From an uncultured Flavobacterium sp. (GTDB lineage Bacteria; Bacteroidota; Bacteroidia; Flavobacteriales; Flavobacteriaceae): 51,352 nt of DNA. Of this stretch, positions 8,103 through 17,010 are shown in pieces (position 1 is the stretch's first letter; every line of letters starts with the position of its first letter). The stretch covers positions 1 to 51,352 of the forward strand of contig NZ_CAMIHH010000012.1 of the NCBI RefSeq assembly GCF_946220915.1, read 5' to 3'. The notes beneath the pieces were generated by a model. It had not been told where the DNA came from and made no database searches. It saw only the letters and a program-made list of their open reading frames with translations. The position numbers and the translations under genes were made by a program.

Positions 8103-8522
8103 CTATCCTTCCAAAAACTTCTTCAATGCATCGTGTACAAAATAAGTCCAGCCACCTGTAAAGGATTCTCTCGTAAAATCTTTTAGCGGCGGGAAGGTTT
8201 CGAGCCCTGTGTGCGTAAGTACAAGCTTGGTTTTATCCCCGTCCGGGAAAAGCTCCCACGACACATATGACATCCCTTCATAATCCTTGTACGACCAGCT
8301 ATAGGTTATCTTTCTGCCCGCTTCTACTTCGGTCACTTTACAAAAATGAACGTAGTCGCCGCAATCACTTTGTCCTGTAAACTCAAAAGTAAAGCCGACT
8401 TCCGGTTTAAAATCTTCAAGGTCAAAATACCACTGGCGCATCTGCCCTATTTTGGTAATGGCGCTCCAAACCTTTTCGGCAGGTGCATTGTACGTTCGCT
8501 CAATAATTAACGGATTTTCCAT
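8103..8522 (-). CDS. SRPBCC / AHSA1-family protein (second copy of operon)
   Basis: 139 residues of the START/Bet v 1-like AHSA1 family. It opens IIERTYNAPAEKVWSAIT, the standard first strand and helix of the fold, with FEFTGQSDCGDYVHF in the sheet and GGWTYFVHDALKKFLEG as the C-terminal helix. These proteins form a hydrophobic cavity for a small ligand; none is known for this copy. It is the last gene of a four-gene operon with 2-base gaps, after a second, divergent AHSA1 protein, an ArsR repressor and a VOC protein. A detoxification or ligand-sequestering role is inference. Confidence 0.88.
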   Translation of the reverse strand: MENPLIIERTYNAPAEKVWSAITKIGQMRQWYFDLEDFKPEVGFTFEFTGQSDCGDYVHFCKVTEVEAGRKITYSWSYKDYEGMSYVSWELFPDGDKTKLVLTHTGLETFPPLKDFTRESFTGGWTYFVHDALKKFLEG

Positions 8523-8524
8523 AC

Positions 8525-9046
8525 TTATTCATTTAATTGTTCTATTAATGTTTCATATTTTTCCTTTAGCGCTTCACTTTCTGTAGTAGGTACGCCCGCG
8601 CCAAAATCTCCAAAATTGGTACGCCCATCAAGGAATTCGCCAAAATCGCCCAATACAATATGCCAGCTTGTAAATACTTCGGCAGCAAGGCTTTCCCGTA
8701 CACGGCTGTAATCCAGCAATACTTTGGTTTTATTTCCAAGCCGGATCAGTTCCCAGCGCATGAGCTCATCGGGATGGCCGTCATCGTTATACCACCAAAA
8801 TTCCAGTAGCTTCCATTTTACCATGGCCTCTATACGCCCATAGCTTTTAGTGCGGTCACTATCCTGGAATGTAAATGTAATCCTGCCACCGGGACGAAGT
8901 TCCCAATCAACATCGAGGAACCACATTGTCATTTTTCCAGGGTCGGTTAGTGCATCCCACACTTTCTCTATCGGGTGGCCATATACCCTTTCGAGCCGTA
9001 TGCCGTAGCCCTGCCCTTCTTTAAATACTTTTCCTAAATCGTCCAT
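8525..9046 (-). CDS. SRPBCC / AHSA1-family protein (first copy of operon)
   Basis: 173 residues. LERVYGHPIEKVWDALTDPG is the AHSA1 N-terminal motif, followed by WFLDVDWELRPGGRITFTF. It is longer than its downstream neighbour and clearly not a recent duplicate of it. The C-terminal helix is followed by an additional acidic tail (KEKYETLIEQLNE). AHSA1 genes are very commonly paired with an ArsR-type regulator, as here: the start codon lies 2 bases after the arsR-like stop. Ligand unknown. Confidence 0.88.
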   Translation of the reverse strand: MDDLGKVFKEGQGYGIRLERVYGHPIEKVWDALTDPGKMTMWFLDVDWELRPGGRITFTFQDSDRTKSYGRIEAMVKWKLLEFWWYNDDGHPDELMRWELIRLGNKTKVLLDYSRVRESLAAEVFTSWHIVLGDFGEFLDGRTNFGDFGAGVPTTESEALKEKYETLIEQLNE

Positions 9047-9048
9047 AA

Positions 9049-9378
9049 CTATTTTGTTTTAGTTTGTTCACTATTCAGGAAATCGCCCAGTGCATCCAGC
9101 TTTTCGTTCCAAAAAGCCTTGTAATGCGCCACCCATTCGGATACTTCCCTTAGTTTATCAAAGTGCGCACGGCAAAAGCGTTCCCTTCCTTCCTGCCTCA
9201 TGGTTACCAGCCCGCATTCTGTGAGTATGCGCAGGTGTTTAGATACGGCAGGCCGCGTAATGCTGAAATGGTCGGCTACGGCATTTACGGTCATCTGCCT
9301 TTTCGCCAGCATACTTATGATCTCCCTTCGCGTAGGGTCGGCAATGGCCTGGAATACATCCCTCCTTTTCGTCTCCAT
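9049..9378 (-). CDS. ArsR/SmtB-family transcriptional regulator
   Basis: 109 residues with a winged helix-turn-helix: IADPTRREIISMLAKRQMTV, then VADHFSITRPAVSKHLRIL as the recognition helix and TMRQEGRERFCRA as the wing. There is no CxCxxC metal site (only isolated cysteines), so it is not an evident arsenic or zinc sensor; the subgroup associated with AHSA1 proteins generally lacks the metal motif. It lies inside the operon it probably controls; see the two palindromes in the promoter at 9823-9861. Autorepression is inference. Confidence 0.93.
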   Translation of the reverse strand: METKRRDVFQAIADPTRREIISMLAKRQMTVNAVADHFSITRPAVSKHLRILTECGLVTMRQEGRERFCRAHFDKLREVSEWVAHYKAFWNEKLDALGDFLNSEQTKTK

Positions 9379-9380
9379 GG

Positions 9381-9746
9381 CTATTGTTTTCCTAAAATGA
9401 AAACTGTGCCTGCGGGGTCGGTTATCCAGTGCATGCCTTCGGGTATCTGTTCGAGTTCATCCTGGGTTCCGGTGCCGTGGCTGAGAAGGTGCCTTGTCGC
9501 TGCCTCTACATCGGGCGTGCGAAGTTCCAGCCATGTTTCGCTGTGCGTATAATTGTCAACACAATCCAGCCATAGTACATTTGTGCCAAATTTTACCTCA
9601 TGCGTGCGCGACACTGTCGGGTTATCTATCGGCTTTTCGGTTACTTCCATTTTTAGCACATCGCGGTAAAAATTTACCGTTTGCGCATATTTTGCCTTGG
9701 GTATTTTGACAGCGATATTTATTCCCCCAGAAAATTGTATGTCCAT
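9381..9746 (-). CDS. VOC (glyoxalase/bleomycin resistance) family protein
   Basis: 121 residues, a single VOC module pair of beta-alpha-beta-beta-beta units. The N-terminal NIAVKIPKAKYAQTVNFYRDVL and the end GMHWITDPAGTVFILGK are typical. H and E residues that could bind metal are present (THEVKF, WLELRTPD) but the ligand set cannot be fixed by eye. Function within the family ranges from metal-dependent dioxygenase or lyase to ligand binding, so no reaction is assigned. It is the first gene of the operon with the ArsR regulator. Confidence 0.88.
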   Translation of the reverse strand: MDIQFSGGINIAVKIPKAKYAQTVNFYRDVLKMEVTEKPIDNPTVSRTHEVKFGTNVLWLDCVDNYTHSETWLELRTPDVEAATRHLLSHGTGTQDELEQIPEGMHWITDPAGTVFILGKQ

Positions 9747-9822
9747 CGTCGTAATTTATTTATTGTTATAATGCAGTAAACTTATTGAGTGCATAATTTT
9801 TAAAGTTCAATATCAAAATGAC

Positions 9823-9861
9823 ACCATTTGGTTACACAAATATAGGAAACCTTTTGGTTAC
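9823..9861. promoter_or_regulatory. two palindromic operator candidates for the ArsR regulator
   Basis: ACC-ATTT-GGT at 9823-9832 and AACC-TTTT-GGTT at 9848-9859 are spaced palindromes of the same type. They lie in two direct copies of TTTGGTTACWCAAA (9827-9840 and 9853-9866) exactly 26 bases apart. One sits between the -33 and -7 boxes of the reverse-strand promoter and the other over the expected transcription start. Binding is inference. Confidence 0.6.
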
Positions 9862-9866
9862 TCAAA
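9837..9866 (-). promoter_or_regulatory. promoter of the VOC-arsR-SRPBCC operon
   Basis: On the reverse strand TTTG (9863-9866), an 18-base spacer and TATATTTG (9837-9844) are an exact fit to the Bacteroidota promoter. The leader to the VOC start codon would be about 80 bases. Confidence 0.75.
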
Positions 9867-9905
9867 ATAGTTTCATTACAATTTTACAAATGTTTATATT
9901 TGAGC

Positions 9906-10457
9906 ATGAGAAAAGTAGTAGTTTGCTTAACATTGTGTGTAGTACTTTCCTGTAAAGACAATACGGTAAAACCTTTGAACGGTACAGAAATTACGGCCGA
10001 CACCACTTCTATACAAAAGGATACAGTTCCTGAAAAGCAAGGCTATAAGGAAGATCCTGAACAGGTCGTGGCAGATATGCAAACAGCCATTATGAAATCC
10101 GGACCCGGCAACAGGAAGCAGTTACTGGACGATTACCTGGAATACGGCCCAAAAACAGATGGTGCGGCATCTGAAAGTTACAGCCTGTTTGCTTATGAGT
10201 ACGAACAGCAGCATGCACTGGACTTTTATTCTGCTTTGTCACCATCGGACAGTAGTTTTGTAAAAAAATGGGCCGACTATGCTGCTGGCGAAATTGCCAT
10301 ACAAATAGATATTGAAGCCGTAGCAGAGGCATTTTTCAGGGAACTAAAGCAGGCCGGTACATCGAAAATGAAAGGCCTGGATGACACCCAAAAAGAACTG
10401 TTTGTACAATATCATAAGGAACTCGAAGAAAGAACATATTCATACATGAAAAAGTAA
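9906..10457 (+). CDS. lipoprotein, unknown function
   Basis: 183 residues from ATG 9906 (a TTG six bases upstream is less likely). MRKVVVCLTLCVVLSCKDN is an SPII signal with a lipobox cysteine followed by K-D, so it is a membrane-anchored lipoprotein. The mature part is acidic and helical, with DPEQVVADMQTAIMK and a C-terminal KELEERTYSYMKK. No family recognised. Its stop overlaps the start of the next lipoprotein gene (TAATG), so the two are translationally coupled. Confidence 0.7.
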   Translation: MRKVVVCLTLCVVLSCKDNTVKPLNGTEITADTTSIQKDTVPEKQGYKEDPEQVVADMQTAIMKSGPGNRKQLLDDYLEYGPKTDGAASESYSLFAYEYEQQHALDFYSALSPSDSSFVKKWADYAAGEIAIQIDIEAVAEAFFRELKQAGTSKMKGLDDTQKELFVQYHKELEERTYSYMKK

Positions 10458-11200
10458 TGAAAGGAAAAATACTACTACTGCTGACCCTGGCAGGGCTTAT
10501 GTGTACATCGTGCCTTTCCATTGGCCTTAAAATGATCGGGGCTTATGACAAAGATGCAACCGTTTCGAAGTATACCAACGGCGATAAGGAAGTGGCCTAC
10601 ATCCCTATGAAGCACATCGGGCCAAAGGAATTTTACGGCAATGTGAAAAGGAAAGTCGATTCGCTACAGGCAGAAGGCTACATCGTATATATGGAAAGTG
10701 TGCGTGTAAAGGATTCCCTTACCCCACAGCAAAAAGACACCCTGAAATGGAAGGCGAGGAAACTGACAGGCGTAAACATCAGCACCTCAGGTTACATTGA
10801 TACCATAAACAAAACCCTGATGGGATATAAGTTTAAAAACAGGAAAGGGCTTATCAACCAGCCAAAGTACTTTATGCTTGGCGTAGACACAATACGGGGG
10901 CGAATAGCAGATGTGCCGATGAACGACCTGATTGTCGCCTACGAAAAAGAATATGGCCCTATACAGCTAAACGAATGCGACTATACACTGCCATTGGACC
11001 AGAAATATACCTGTGGTAAGATTGGCAGCAGTGAGTTCAATGCGATGATCCTGGATTACAGGAACGCCCATCTCGCCATGGAGATAATTGATGACGAAGC
11101 AAAGAAGATAGCCGTCATTTATGGCGCGCTGCACGAAAACGGGCTATATAAAGAACTTAAAATAAGGGACAGCGCCTGGGTAAAAAAACCGGTACGTTAA
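10457..11200 (+). CDS. lipoprotein, unknown function
   Basis: 247 residues. The signal peptide ends LMCTSCLSIG with a lipobox cysteine. The body contains EVAYIPMKHIGPKEFYGNVK and, near the C-terminus, IIDDEAKKIAVIYGALHENG, reminiscent of the TraB/ChaN-like 'iGaaH' strand found in proteins that end with an ALHxxG motif. That resemblance is weak and I do not assign the family. Coupled to the preceding lipoprotein and followed after 2 bases by the pseudouridine synthase gene, so probably one operon. Confidence 0.7.
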   Translation: MKGKILLLLTLAGLMCTSCLSIGLKMIGAYDKDATVSKYTNGDKEVAYIPMKHIGPKEFYGNVKRKVDSLQAEGYIVYMESVRVKDSLTPQQKDTLKWKARKLTGVNISTSGYIDTINKTLMGYKFKNRKGLINQPKYFMLGVDTIRGRIADVPMNDLIVAYEKEYGPIQLNECDYTLPLDQKYTCGKIGSSEFNAMILDYRNAHLAMEIIDDEAKKIAVIYGALHENGLYKELKIRDSAWVKKPVR

Positions 11201-11202
11201 CG

Positions 11203-11805
11203 ATGAGCCACCGCCACTTCATCATTTATAAACCTTATGGCTACCTGAGCCAGTTTACCTATAACCTGAAGCGGAATAAAAAGCTGCTGGGCGAACTTTA
11301 CGATTTTCCCGAAAGGATTATGGCCATCGGCAGGCTGGATGAAGATTCTGAAGGGTTGCTGCTACTCACTACCGACGGCATGATGAGCGAAGTTGTGCGC
11401 AGTAAAAAAGTGGAAAAAGAATATTATGTACAGGTAGACGGCCTTATTACCCAGGAAGCGGTTACCCAGATGAAAGCCGGTGTAGAAATAGGTTTCAAAG
11501 GCACACGGTATGTTACCCTGCCCTGCCAGGCGCACCTTCTGCCTGAACTTCCCGCATTTCCCGAAAGGGGCAAAAAGATACGCGACGAAAGGCACGGTGC
11601 TACCTCATGGCTATCGGTTACAGTGACTGAAGGCAAGTTTCGGCAAGTGCGCAAAATGACGGCGGCAGTGGGTTTCCCTACCCTGCGGCTGGTACGGGTG
11701 CGTGTAGGGCCTGTTGTATTAGGCAATTTACAGCCGGGACAGGTTATGGAAGTTGGAGGATTTGAATTTGAAAGCATGCGGATGGAATATCCTGCTTACC
11801 TATAA
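11203..11805 (+). CDS. rluE: 23S rRNA pseudouridine synthase, RluE-like
   Basis: 200 residues, the compact RsuA/RluB/RluE form without an N-terminal S4 domain. The start HFIIYKPYGYLSQFT resembles RluE. The catalytic aspartate is D46 in GRLDEDSEGLLLLTTDG, and GKFRQVRKMTAAVG is the second family motif. E. coli RluE isomerises U2457 of 23S rRNA; the precise site here is inference. It is the third gene of a run with two lipoproteins, likely for reasons of cotranscription only. Confidence 0.88.
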   Translation: MSHRHFIIYKPYGYLSQFTYNLKRNKKLLGELYDFPERIMAIGRLDEDSEGLLLLTTDGMMSEVVRSKKVEKEYYVQVDGLITQEAVTQMKAGVEIGFKGTRYVTLPCQAHLLPELPAFPERGKKIRDERHGATSWLSVTVTEGKFRQVRKMTAAVGFPTLRLVRVRVGPVVLGNLQPGQVMEVGGFEFESMRMEYPAYL

Positions 11806-11883
11806 TGATATATAAAAATTGTAAGTTTTTTTAGCAAAACTTTAAAATGCCATTGTTCATTTAATGTCTATTTTTAACCTTAA

Positions 11884-14800
11884 ATGAACACAAAGCTTAA
11901 AAAATACCTGCGCAGGACGGTAAAAATTATACTATGGATAGTGGGATCTGTAATTGGATTGTTCCTGCTGATAGTGCTGTTGCTTCAAATTCCCTATTTC
12001 CAAAACCTTGCTAAAGACGAAGCGGTCAGTTACCTGGAAGGTAAAATCGGTACAAAAGTGCAGCTTGACCGCATTGAGATAGGCCTGCCAAAAAAAGTGA
12101 TTCTCGAAGGTTTTTATTTTGAGAGCCAGCAGGGCGATACGCTCCTTGCCGGGGAAAAACTTGCGGTAGACATTAGCCTTTTTAAGCTCCTTAGCAATGA
12201 AGTTGAAATAAATTCCATTAATCTTGAAGGCATTACGGCAAATGTAAAACGCAGCAAGGACTCCGTTTTCAACTTTGATTACATTATCAATGCATTTGCT
12301 TCAGACAAGCCAAAGGACACAACATCGGCGCCCATGACATTTAGCATTGACAAGGTTAACCTGGATCGTATCACGGTGCGTTATGATGATGCCATTACCA
12401 AAAATAACCTCTCGGCAAAGCTCGGGCATTTTGATACCCGCATTAAAACATTCGACCTTGAAAAGATGGAATTTGAAGTCCCTAAGGTAAACCTGGACGG
12501 GCTAAAGCTTATACTTAAACAGGGGATGGTGGCACAGGTGGCACAATCTACACAGGAAGTAGCGGAAGAAGCCTCCAAAAAACCAGACCTCAGGCTAAAA
12601 TTAGGAGATATAGGGCTGGCAAATATCGATATTGGCTATGACAACGAGGGCAGCAGGCTCGATACCGGCATTAAGCTAAAAACCCTGAACCTGAAAGTCA
12701 ATGAAATTGACCTGAAAACCCAGCTTATCGACCTGCAAAGCATAGAACTTAATGGCCTGAAGGGGCAGCTGGCTTTCGGGAAATTTGAAAAGCAGGTGCA
12801 GGAAGCGCTTCCCGCCGAAACCGCAGCAGTGCAGCAGGCCCAATGGAAGTTTAAGCTGGCCAGTGCCGATATTAGCGATGTTGCTTTTAAATTCGATAAT
12901 GAAAATGCCGCTCCTGTGGCTAAAGGCATCGATTTTAACCATCTTGATATTACTGGCCTTGTTTTAAAAGCAAATGATTTTTCCTATGCCCCGGATGCAA
13001 TTTCGGGAGACATTGATAAGCTTACCGTACGTGATAGAAGCGGGCTGGACATAAAGGAATTACGGACTGATTTTTTTTATGGCCCTAAAGGTGCAGAACT
13101 GAAAGGCCTGTATCTTGAAACCCCGAATACTTTATTAAAAGACCAGGTAATTGTATCGTACCCTTCTCTGGAATCACTGCAAACCGACATTGGCGAACTT
13201 GCCGTAAATGCCAGTATTGAGGGCAGCAGGGTCGGGTTTGAGGACGTGCTGCTTTTTGTACCGGCTTTGGCAGATACCCCGCCCTTTAAAGGAAACCCCA
13301 ACGGTACACTGAACATTTCAAGTAAAATGGAAGGCAAAGTTAAAGACCTGTACATAGCCAACCTGGAAGTAAGCGGCATTGGGGCAACTTCCATCGCGGC
13401 AAGCGGGAGGATGAAGGGGCTGCCGGATGCTAAAAATGCCTACTTTGACCTCAACGTTACCACTTTCCGCACTACGTCCAGAGATATCAACAGCTTCATT
13501 CCTCCCGGTACGATCCCTGCAAATATCCAGGTCCCCGCCAACCTTTCGGCTAAGGCAAAATTTAAAGGGACTCTTGAAAACTTCAATGCCAACCTGAACC
13601 TTGCAAGCAGCTTTGGCAATGCCAACATAAAGGCCGCTTTTGACCAGCGCCGTAAAAATTACGAACGGTATGATGCCGATGCAGAACTACAAAATTTTGA
13701 TGTTGGCAAACTGATTAAGAATGATTCACTAGGCAAGGTCACATTCAGGGCTAAAGTAAGAGGCACAGGTCTTAACCCGCAAACGGCAAATGCCATTGTA
13801 GATGGGAAGCTGGCAAGTGCCGAATTTAATGGCTATACTTATCGCGACCTGGTAATCAATGGCAAGATCAATAACGGCGCTTTTGACGTTAAGGCCGCCA
13901 TGGACGACCCCAACCTGGATTTCCAGCTTGTGGCTGCAGGCGGATTCAAGGATAAATATCCGAACGGAAAAATACGCCTGAACGTGGATATTGCGGACCT
14001 GAATAAGCTCAACCTGCATGCCGGGCCACTGAAGCTGCGCGGTAATGTGGATGCCGACATTGTCGATGCCGACCCCAACAACCTGAATGGGACAATAAGC
14101 CTGCACCATTTTATGTTTGCCAATGAAAAGGAGGAGTTTGCACTGGACTCCATCAATATTGTGGCAGTGACCAGGCCGGATACGACTTCGATTACCCTGC
14201 AATCGTCAATAGCCAGGGCAAAGGTGGTGGGCAAATACAAAGTTGCCGAAGTTGGTAGTGCCCTGGCTAATACGTTTACAAAGTATTACAACACCAATCC
14301 ATCGGCGCAAAAGAAAGCAACAAGCCCCCAGCAATTTGACCTGGAACTTGTCATTGATAATGACCCTGTGCTTTACAAACTCATTCCCGCCATCGAAAGG
14401 CTTGAACCAATAACGATAAAGGGCAGCTACAACAGCGTGAACGACAGCATTGTGCTGAATGGCAGCATTCCGCGTGTGGTGTACGGCAACTACACGTTGT
14501 CGGGCGCTAAGGTCGATATTAAAAACGAGGAAGATGCGCTGGCCTACAATGTCGTGATCGACCAGGTGCAGGGTGAGCAGTTTGTGCTGCCGCATACCAG
14601 CCTCACAGGGAATATTAAAGATAACGTAATATCGTACAGGCTTCAGATCCAGGATGCAAAAGAAAAGGAACAATACCTCCTGGCAGGGCAGCTGACAGCT
14701 ACTGATGGCAATACAGAGCTACAGCTGGAACCTGATGGACTTAAGCTAAATTATGAGCCATGGAACATTGCCGTAGACAACCTGCTGCGCTTTGGCAGGG

Positions 14801-17010
14801 ACGGCATTTATGCTAATAATTTTGAGATAAGCAATGAGGGTGGCGCAATAAAGCTGCAATCGCAGTCGGAAGCCCCCAATAGCCCACTGAACGTGGAACT
14901 TAGGGATTTTAAGATCGAAACGCTTACGAACATGATCCAAAAGGACGAGCAGAAGTTTAAAGGTACGATAAACGGTACTGCCGAAGTGCGCAACCTTACC
15001 CAAAGCCCGGTGTTTGTAGCCGACCTTGACATTACCGACTTTGCTGTAGCAAAAGATACCGTTGGCAATATCAAAATACTGGTTAACAATGAAGTTGCTA
15101 ATACCTATGCGGCCAAAGTAAGCATTACCGGCCAGGGCAACCAGGTAAACCTTGACGGTAACTATAATACTACGGGGCAGAACTTTGACCTTGACCTTAC
15201 TATCGAAAAGCTGAACATAGCCAGCATACAGGCACTGAGTTTTGGTCAGGTTAAAGATGGTGAAGGCTACCTCTCAGGACGTTTTGACATTACCGGTACG
15301 GCAGCCGACCCAAATATCGACGGCAACCTGAAATTTAATGAAGTTGCTTTGAGGGTAACGCAGCTGAACTCGAAATTTAAGGGGATGAACGATAATATAA
15401 TCGTAAACGAAAGCGGCATCCGTTTCGACAACTTCGATATTGAAGATGAAAAAAACAACCAGCTTACCATAAACGGTACGATCGCTACAACGGATTACAG
15501 GGATTTTGCATTTAATATGACTGTGGATGCAGAGAACTTCAGGGCGGTAAATTCTAAGGCTAAGGATAACGATTTTTATTACGGCAAGCTGTTTATCGAT
15601 ACGCACCTGAATGTAAAAGGCACGATGGCTGCGCCGGTGATTGATGGTGACCTGAAAGTAAACGAAGATACAGAATTTACCGTAGTGCTGCCGCAACAGG
15701 ATCCGTCGATCGCCGACAGGGAAGGCATTGTGGAGTTTATCGACCAGGATAACATGGAGATGCAGCAACGCCTGAAGATAGAGGAAACCGTTAATTCAAC
15801 TTCATTTAAAGGGATGGATGTTTCGGTAAACATCCAGATTGTAAAAGAAGCCGAACTGAACCTGATAATCGATAAAGGCAACGGGGACTTCCTGCAGCTG
15901 AAAGGCGAGGCCGAACTGACGGGCGGCATTGATCAGTCGGGCAAGACAACGCTTACAGGCCGCTATGAATTTGACGAAGGCGCATACCAAATGACCTTTA
16001 GCCCTATAAAACGTAAGTTTGACATTCAGAAAGGCAGCTATATACTCTGGACCGGTGAGCCTACAGAAGCCGACGTAAGCATCACGGCCGTATACAAATC
16101 GGACATTGCCCCTATCGACCTGGTAGATGACCAGCTTGGATCATTTGCAGAGGGAAGGCGGAATACTTATAAACAAAAGATCCCTTTCCATACGCTGCTG
16201 AAAATAAATGGTGAGTTATTAAAACCCGAGTTGTCTTTCGACATTATCATTCCCGAAGGTAACTACAATGTTCCGCCTGATGTTCTAAACATCACAAATG
16301 CCAAGCTTGCCCAGCTTAGGGAGCAGCCTTCGGAACTGAACAAACAAGTATTTGCAGTGCTTCTCCTGAACCGCTTTATCGGGGAGAACCCGTTTGCGAG
16401 CGAAGCCGGGGGGACCAGCGGCGAAGCATTGGCACGCCAAAGTGTAAGCAAGCTGCTTTCGCAACAGCTCAATAACCTGGCAGGCGACCTGATAAATGGT
16501 GTTGAGCTGAACTTTGACCTCGAGTCGACCGAAGATTACACCACCGGTCAGCAGGAACAGCGCACCGACCTGAATGTAGGGATATCGAAAAGGCTGCTGA
16601 ATGACAGGCTGAAAGTAACCGTAGGCAGCAGCTTTGGACTGGAAGGCCCACAACAGGCCAATGAGGAAACAACCAATATTGCAGGTGATGTAGCAGTTGA
16701 TTACCAGCTGACAAAAGATGGCCGTTACCTTGTGCGTGCATACAGGAAAAATGAATACCAGGTGGCACTACAGGGGCAGGTGGTTGAAACAGGCGTGGCT
16801 TTTGTAATCACGATGGACTACAATAAATTCCGGGAGCTGTTCCATCGCACGGCAGAAGAAAAAGAAGCTGCCAGGCAGGAAAAAGAGCGAAAGAAACGCG
16901 AAAAGGAGGAACGGAAAAAGAAAAAGGAAAAAACCGAAGCTGAGCAGAAAGAAGATAAAAAAGATGATCTGCCGCCAAACAGCACCAATGAAGATGATGA
17001 GAAAAAATAA
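11884..17010 (+). CDS. tamB: translocation and assembly module protein TamB (DUF490)
   Basis: 1708 residues. One N-terminal membrane helix (about 14-36, IILWIVGSVIGLFLLIVLLL) anchors it in the inner membrane; a long stretch of beta-rich, AsmA-like repeats would span the periplasm; the DUF490 domain lies in the last 350 residues (LSQQLNNLAGDLINGVELNF, LNVGISKRLLNDRLKVTVG). The C-terminal 50 residues are an unusual K/E/R-rich run that extends past the usual domain end. TamB bridges to the TamA/TamL barrel and is implicated in outer-membrane protein insertion and phospholipid transport. Its end overlaps tamL. Confidence 0.93.
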   Translation: MNTKLKKYLRRTVKIILWIVGSVIGLFLLIVLLLQIPYFQNLAKDEAVSYLEGKIGTKVQLDRIEIGLPKKVILEGFYFESQQGDTLLAGEKLAVDISLFKLLSNEVEINSINLEGITANVKRSKDSVFNFDYIINAFASDKPKDTTSAPMTFSIDKVNLDRITVRYDDAITKNNLSAKLGHFDTRIKTFDLEKMEFEVPKVNLDGLKLILKQGMVAQVAQSTQEVAEEASKKPDLRLKLGDIGLANIDIGYDNEGSRLDTGIKLKTLNLKVNEIDLKTQLIDLQSIELNGLKGQLAFGKFEKQVQEALPAETAAVQQAQWKFKLASADISDVAFKFDNENAAPVAKGIDFNHLDITGLVLKANDFSYAPDAISGDIDKLTVRDRSGLDIKELRTDFFYGPKGAELKGLYLETPNTLLKDQVIVSYPSLESLQTDIGELAVNASIEGSRVGFEDVLLFVPALADTPPFKGNPNGTLNISSKMEGKVKDLYIANLEVSGIGATSIAASGRMKGLPDAKNAYFDLNVTTFRTTSRDINSFIPPGTIPANIQVPANLSAKAKFKGTLENFNANLNLASSFGNANIKAAFDQRRKNYERYDADAELQNFDVGKLIKNDSLGKVTFRAKVRGTGLNPQTANAIVDGKLASAEFNGYTYRDLVINGKINNGAFDVKAAMDDPNLDFQLVAAGGFKDKYPNGKIRLNVDIADLNKLNLHAGPLKLRGNVDADIVDADPNNLNGTISLHHFMFANEKEEFALDSINIVAVTRPDTTSITLQSSIARAKVVGKYKVAEVGSALANTFTKYYNTNPSAQKKATSPQQFDLELVIDNDPVLYKLIPAIERLEPITIKGSYNSVNDSIVLNGSIPRVVYGNYTLSGAKVDIKNEEDALAYNVVIDQVQGEQFVLPHTSLTGNIKDNVISYRLQIQDAKEKEQYLLAGQLTATDGNTELQLEPDGLKLNYEPWNIAVDNLLRFGRDGIYANNFEISNEGGAIKLQSQSEAPNSPLNVELRDFKIETLTNMIQKDEQKFKGTINGTAEVRNLTQSPVFVADLDITDFAVAKDTVGNIKILVNNEVANTYAAKVSITGQGNQVNLDGNYNTTGQNFDLDLTIEKLNIASIQALSFGQVKDGEGYLSGRFDITGTAADPNIDGNLKFNEVALRVTQLNSKFKGMNDNIIVNESGIRFDNFDIEDEKNNQLTINGTIATTDYRDFAFNMTVDAENFRAVNSKAKDNDFYYGKLFIDTHLNVKGTMAAPVIDGDLKVNEDTEFTVVLPQQDPSIADREGIVEFIDQDNMEMQQRLKIEETVNSTSFKGMDVSVNIQIVKEAELNLIIDKGNGDFLQLKGEAELTGGIDQSGKTTLTGRYEFDEGAYQMTFSPIKRKFDIQKGSYILWTGEPTEADVSITAVYKSDIAPIDLVDDQLGSFAEGRRNTYKQKIPFHTLLKINGELLKPELSFDIIIPEGNYNVPPDVLNITNAKLAQLREQPSELNKQVFAVLLLNRFIGENPFASEAGGTSGEALARQSVSKLLSQQLNNLAGDLINGVELNFDLESTEDYTTGQQEQRTDLNVGISKRLLNDRLKVTVGSSFGLEGPQQANEETTNIAGDVAVDYQLTKDGRYLVRAYRKNEYQVALQGQVVETGVAFVITMDYNKFRELFHRTAEEKEAARQEKERKKREKEERKKKKEKTEAEQKEDKKDDLPPNSTNEDDEKK

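Noticed and set aside
9895..9902. TATATTTG as the promoter of the lipoprotein gene at 9906
   Set aside because: It ends four bases before the start codon, so transcription would begin inside the gene, and no TTG lies 17-23 bases upstream.
10457..11200. Assignment of the second lipoprotein to the TraB/ChaN family
   Set aside because: Only the ALHENG-like strand resembles it; the first histidine and the remaining motifs are not evident.
14206..14673. Long reverse-strand frames within tamB
   Set aside because: Antisense shadows of a long gene with a fully supported domain structure.
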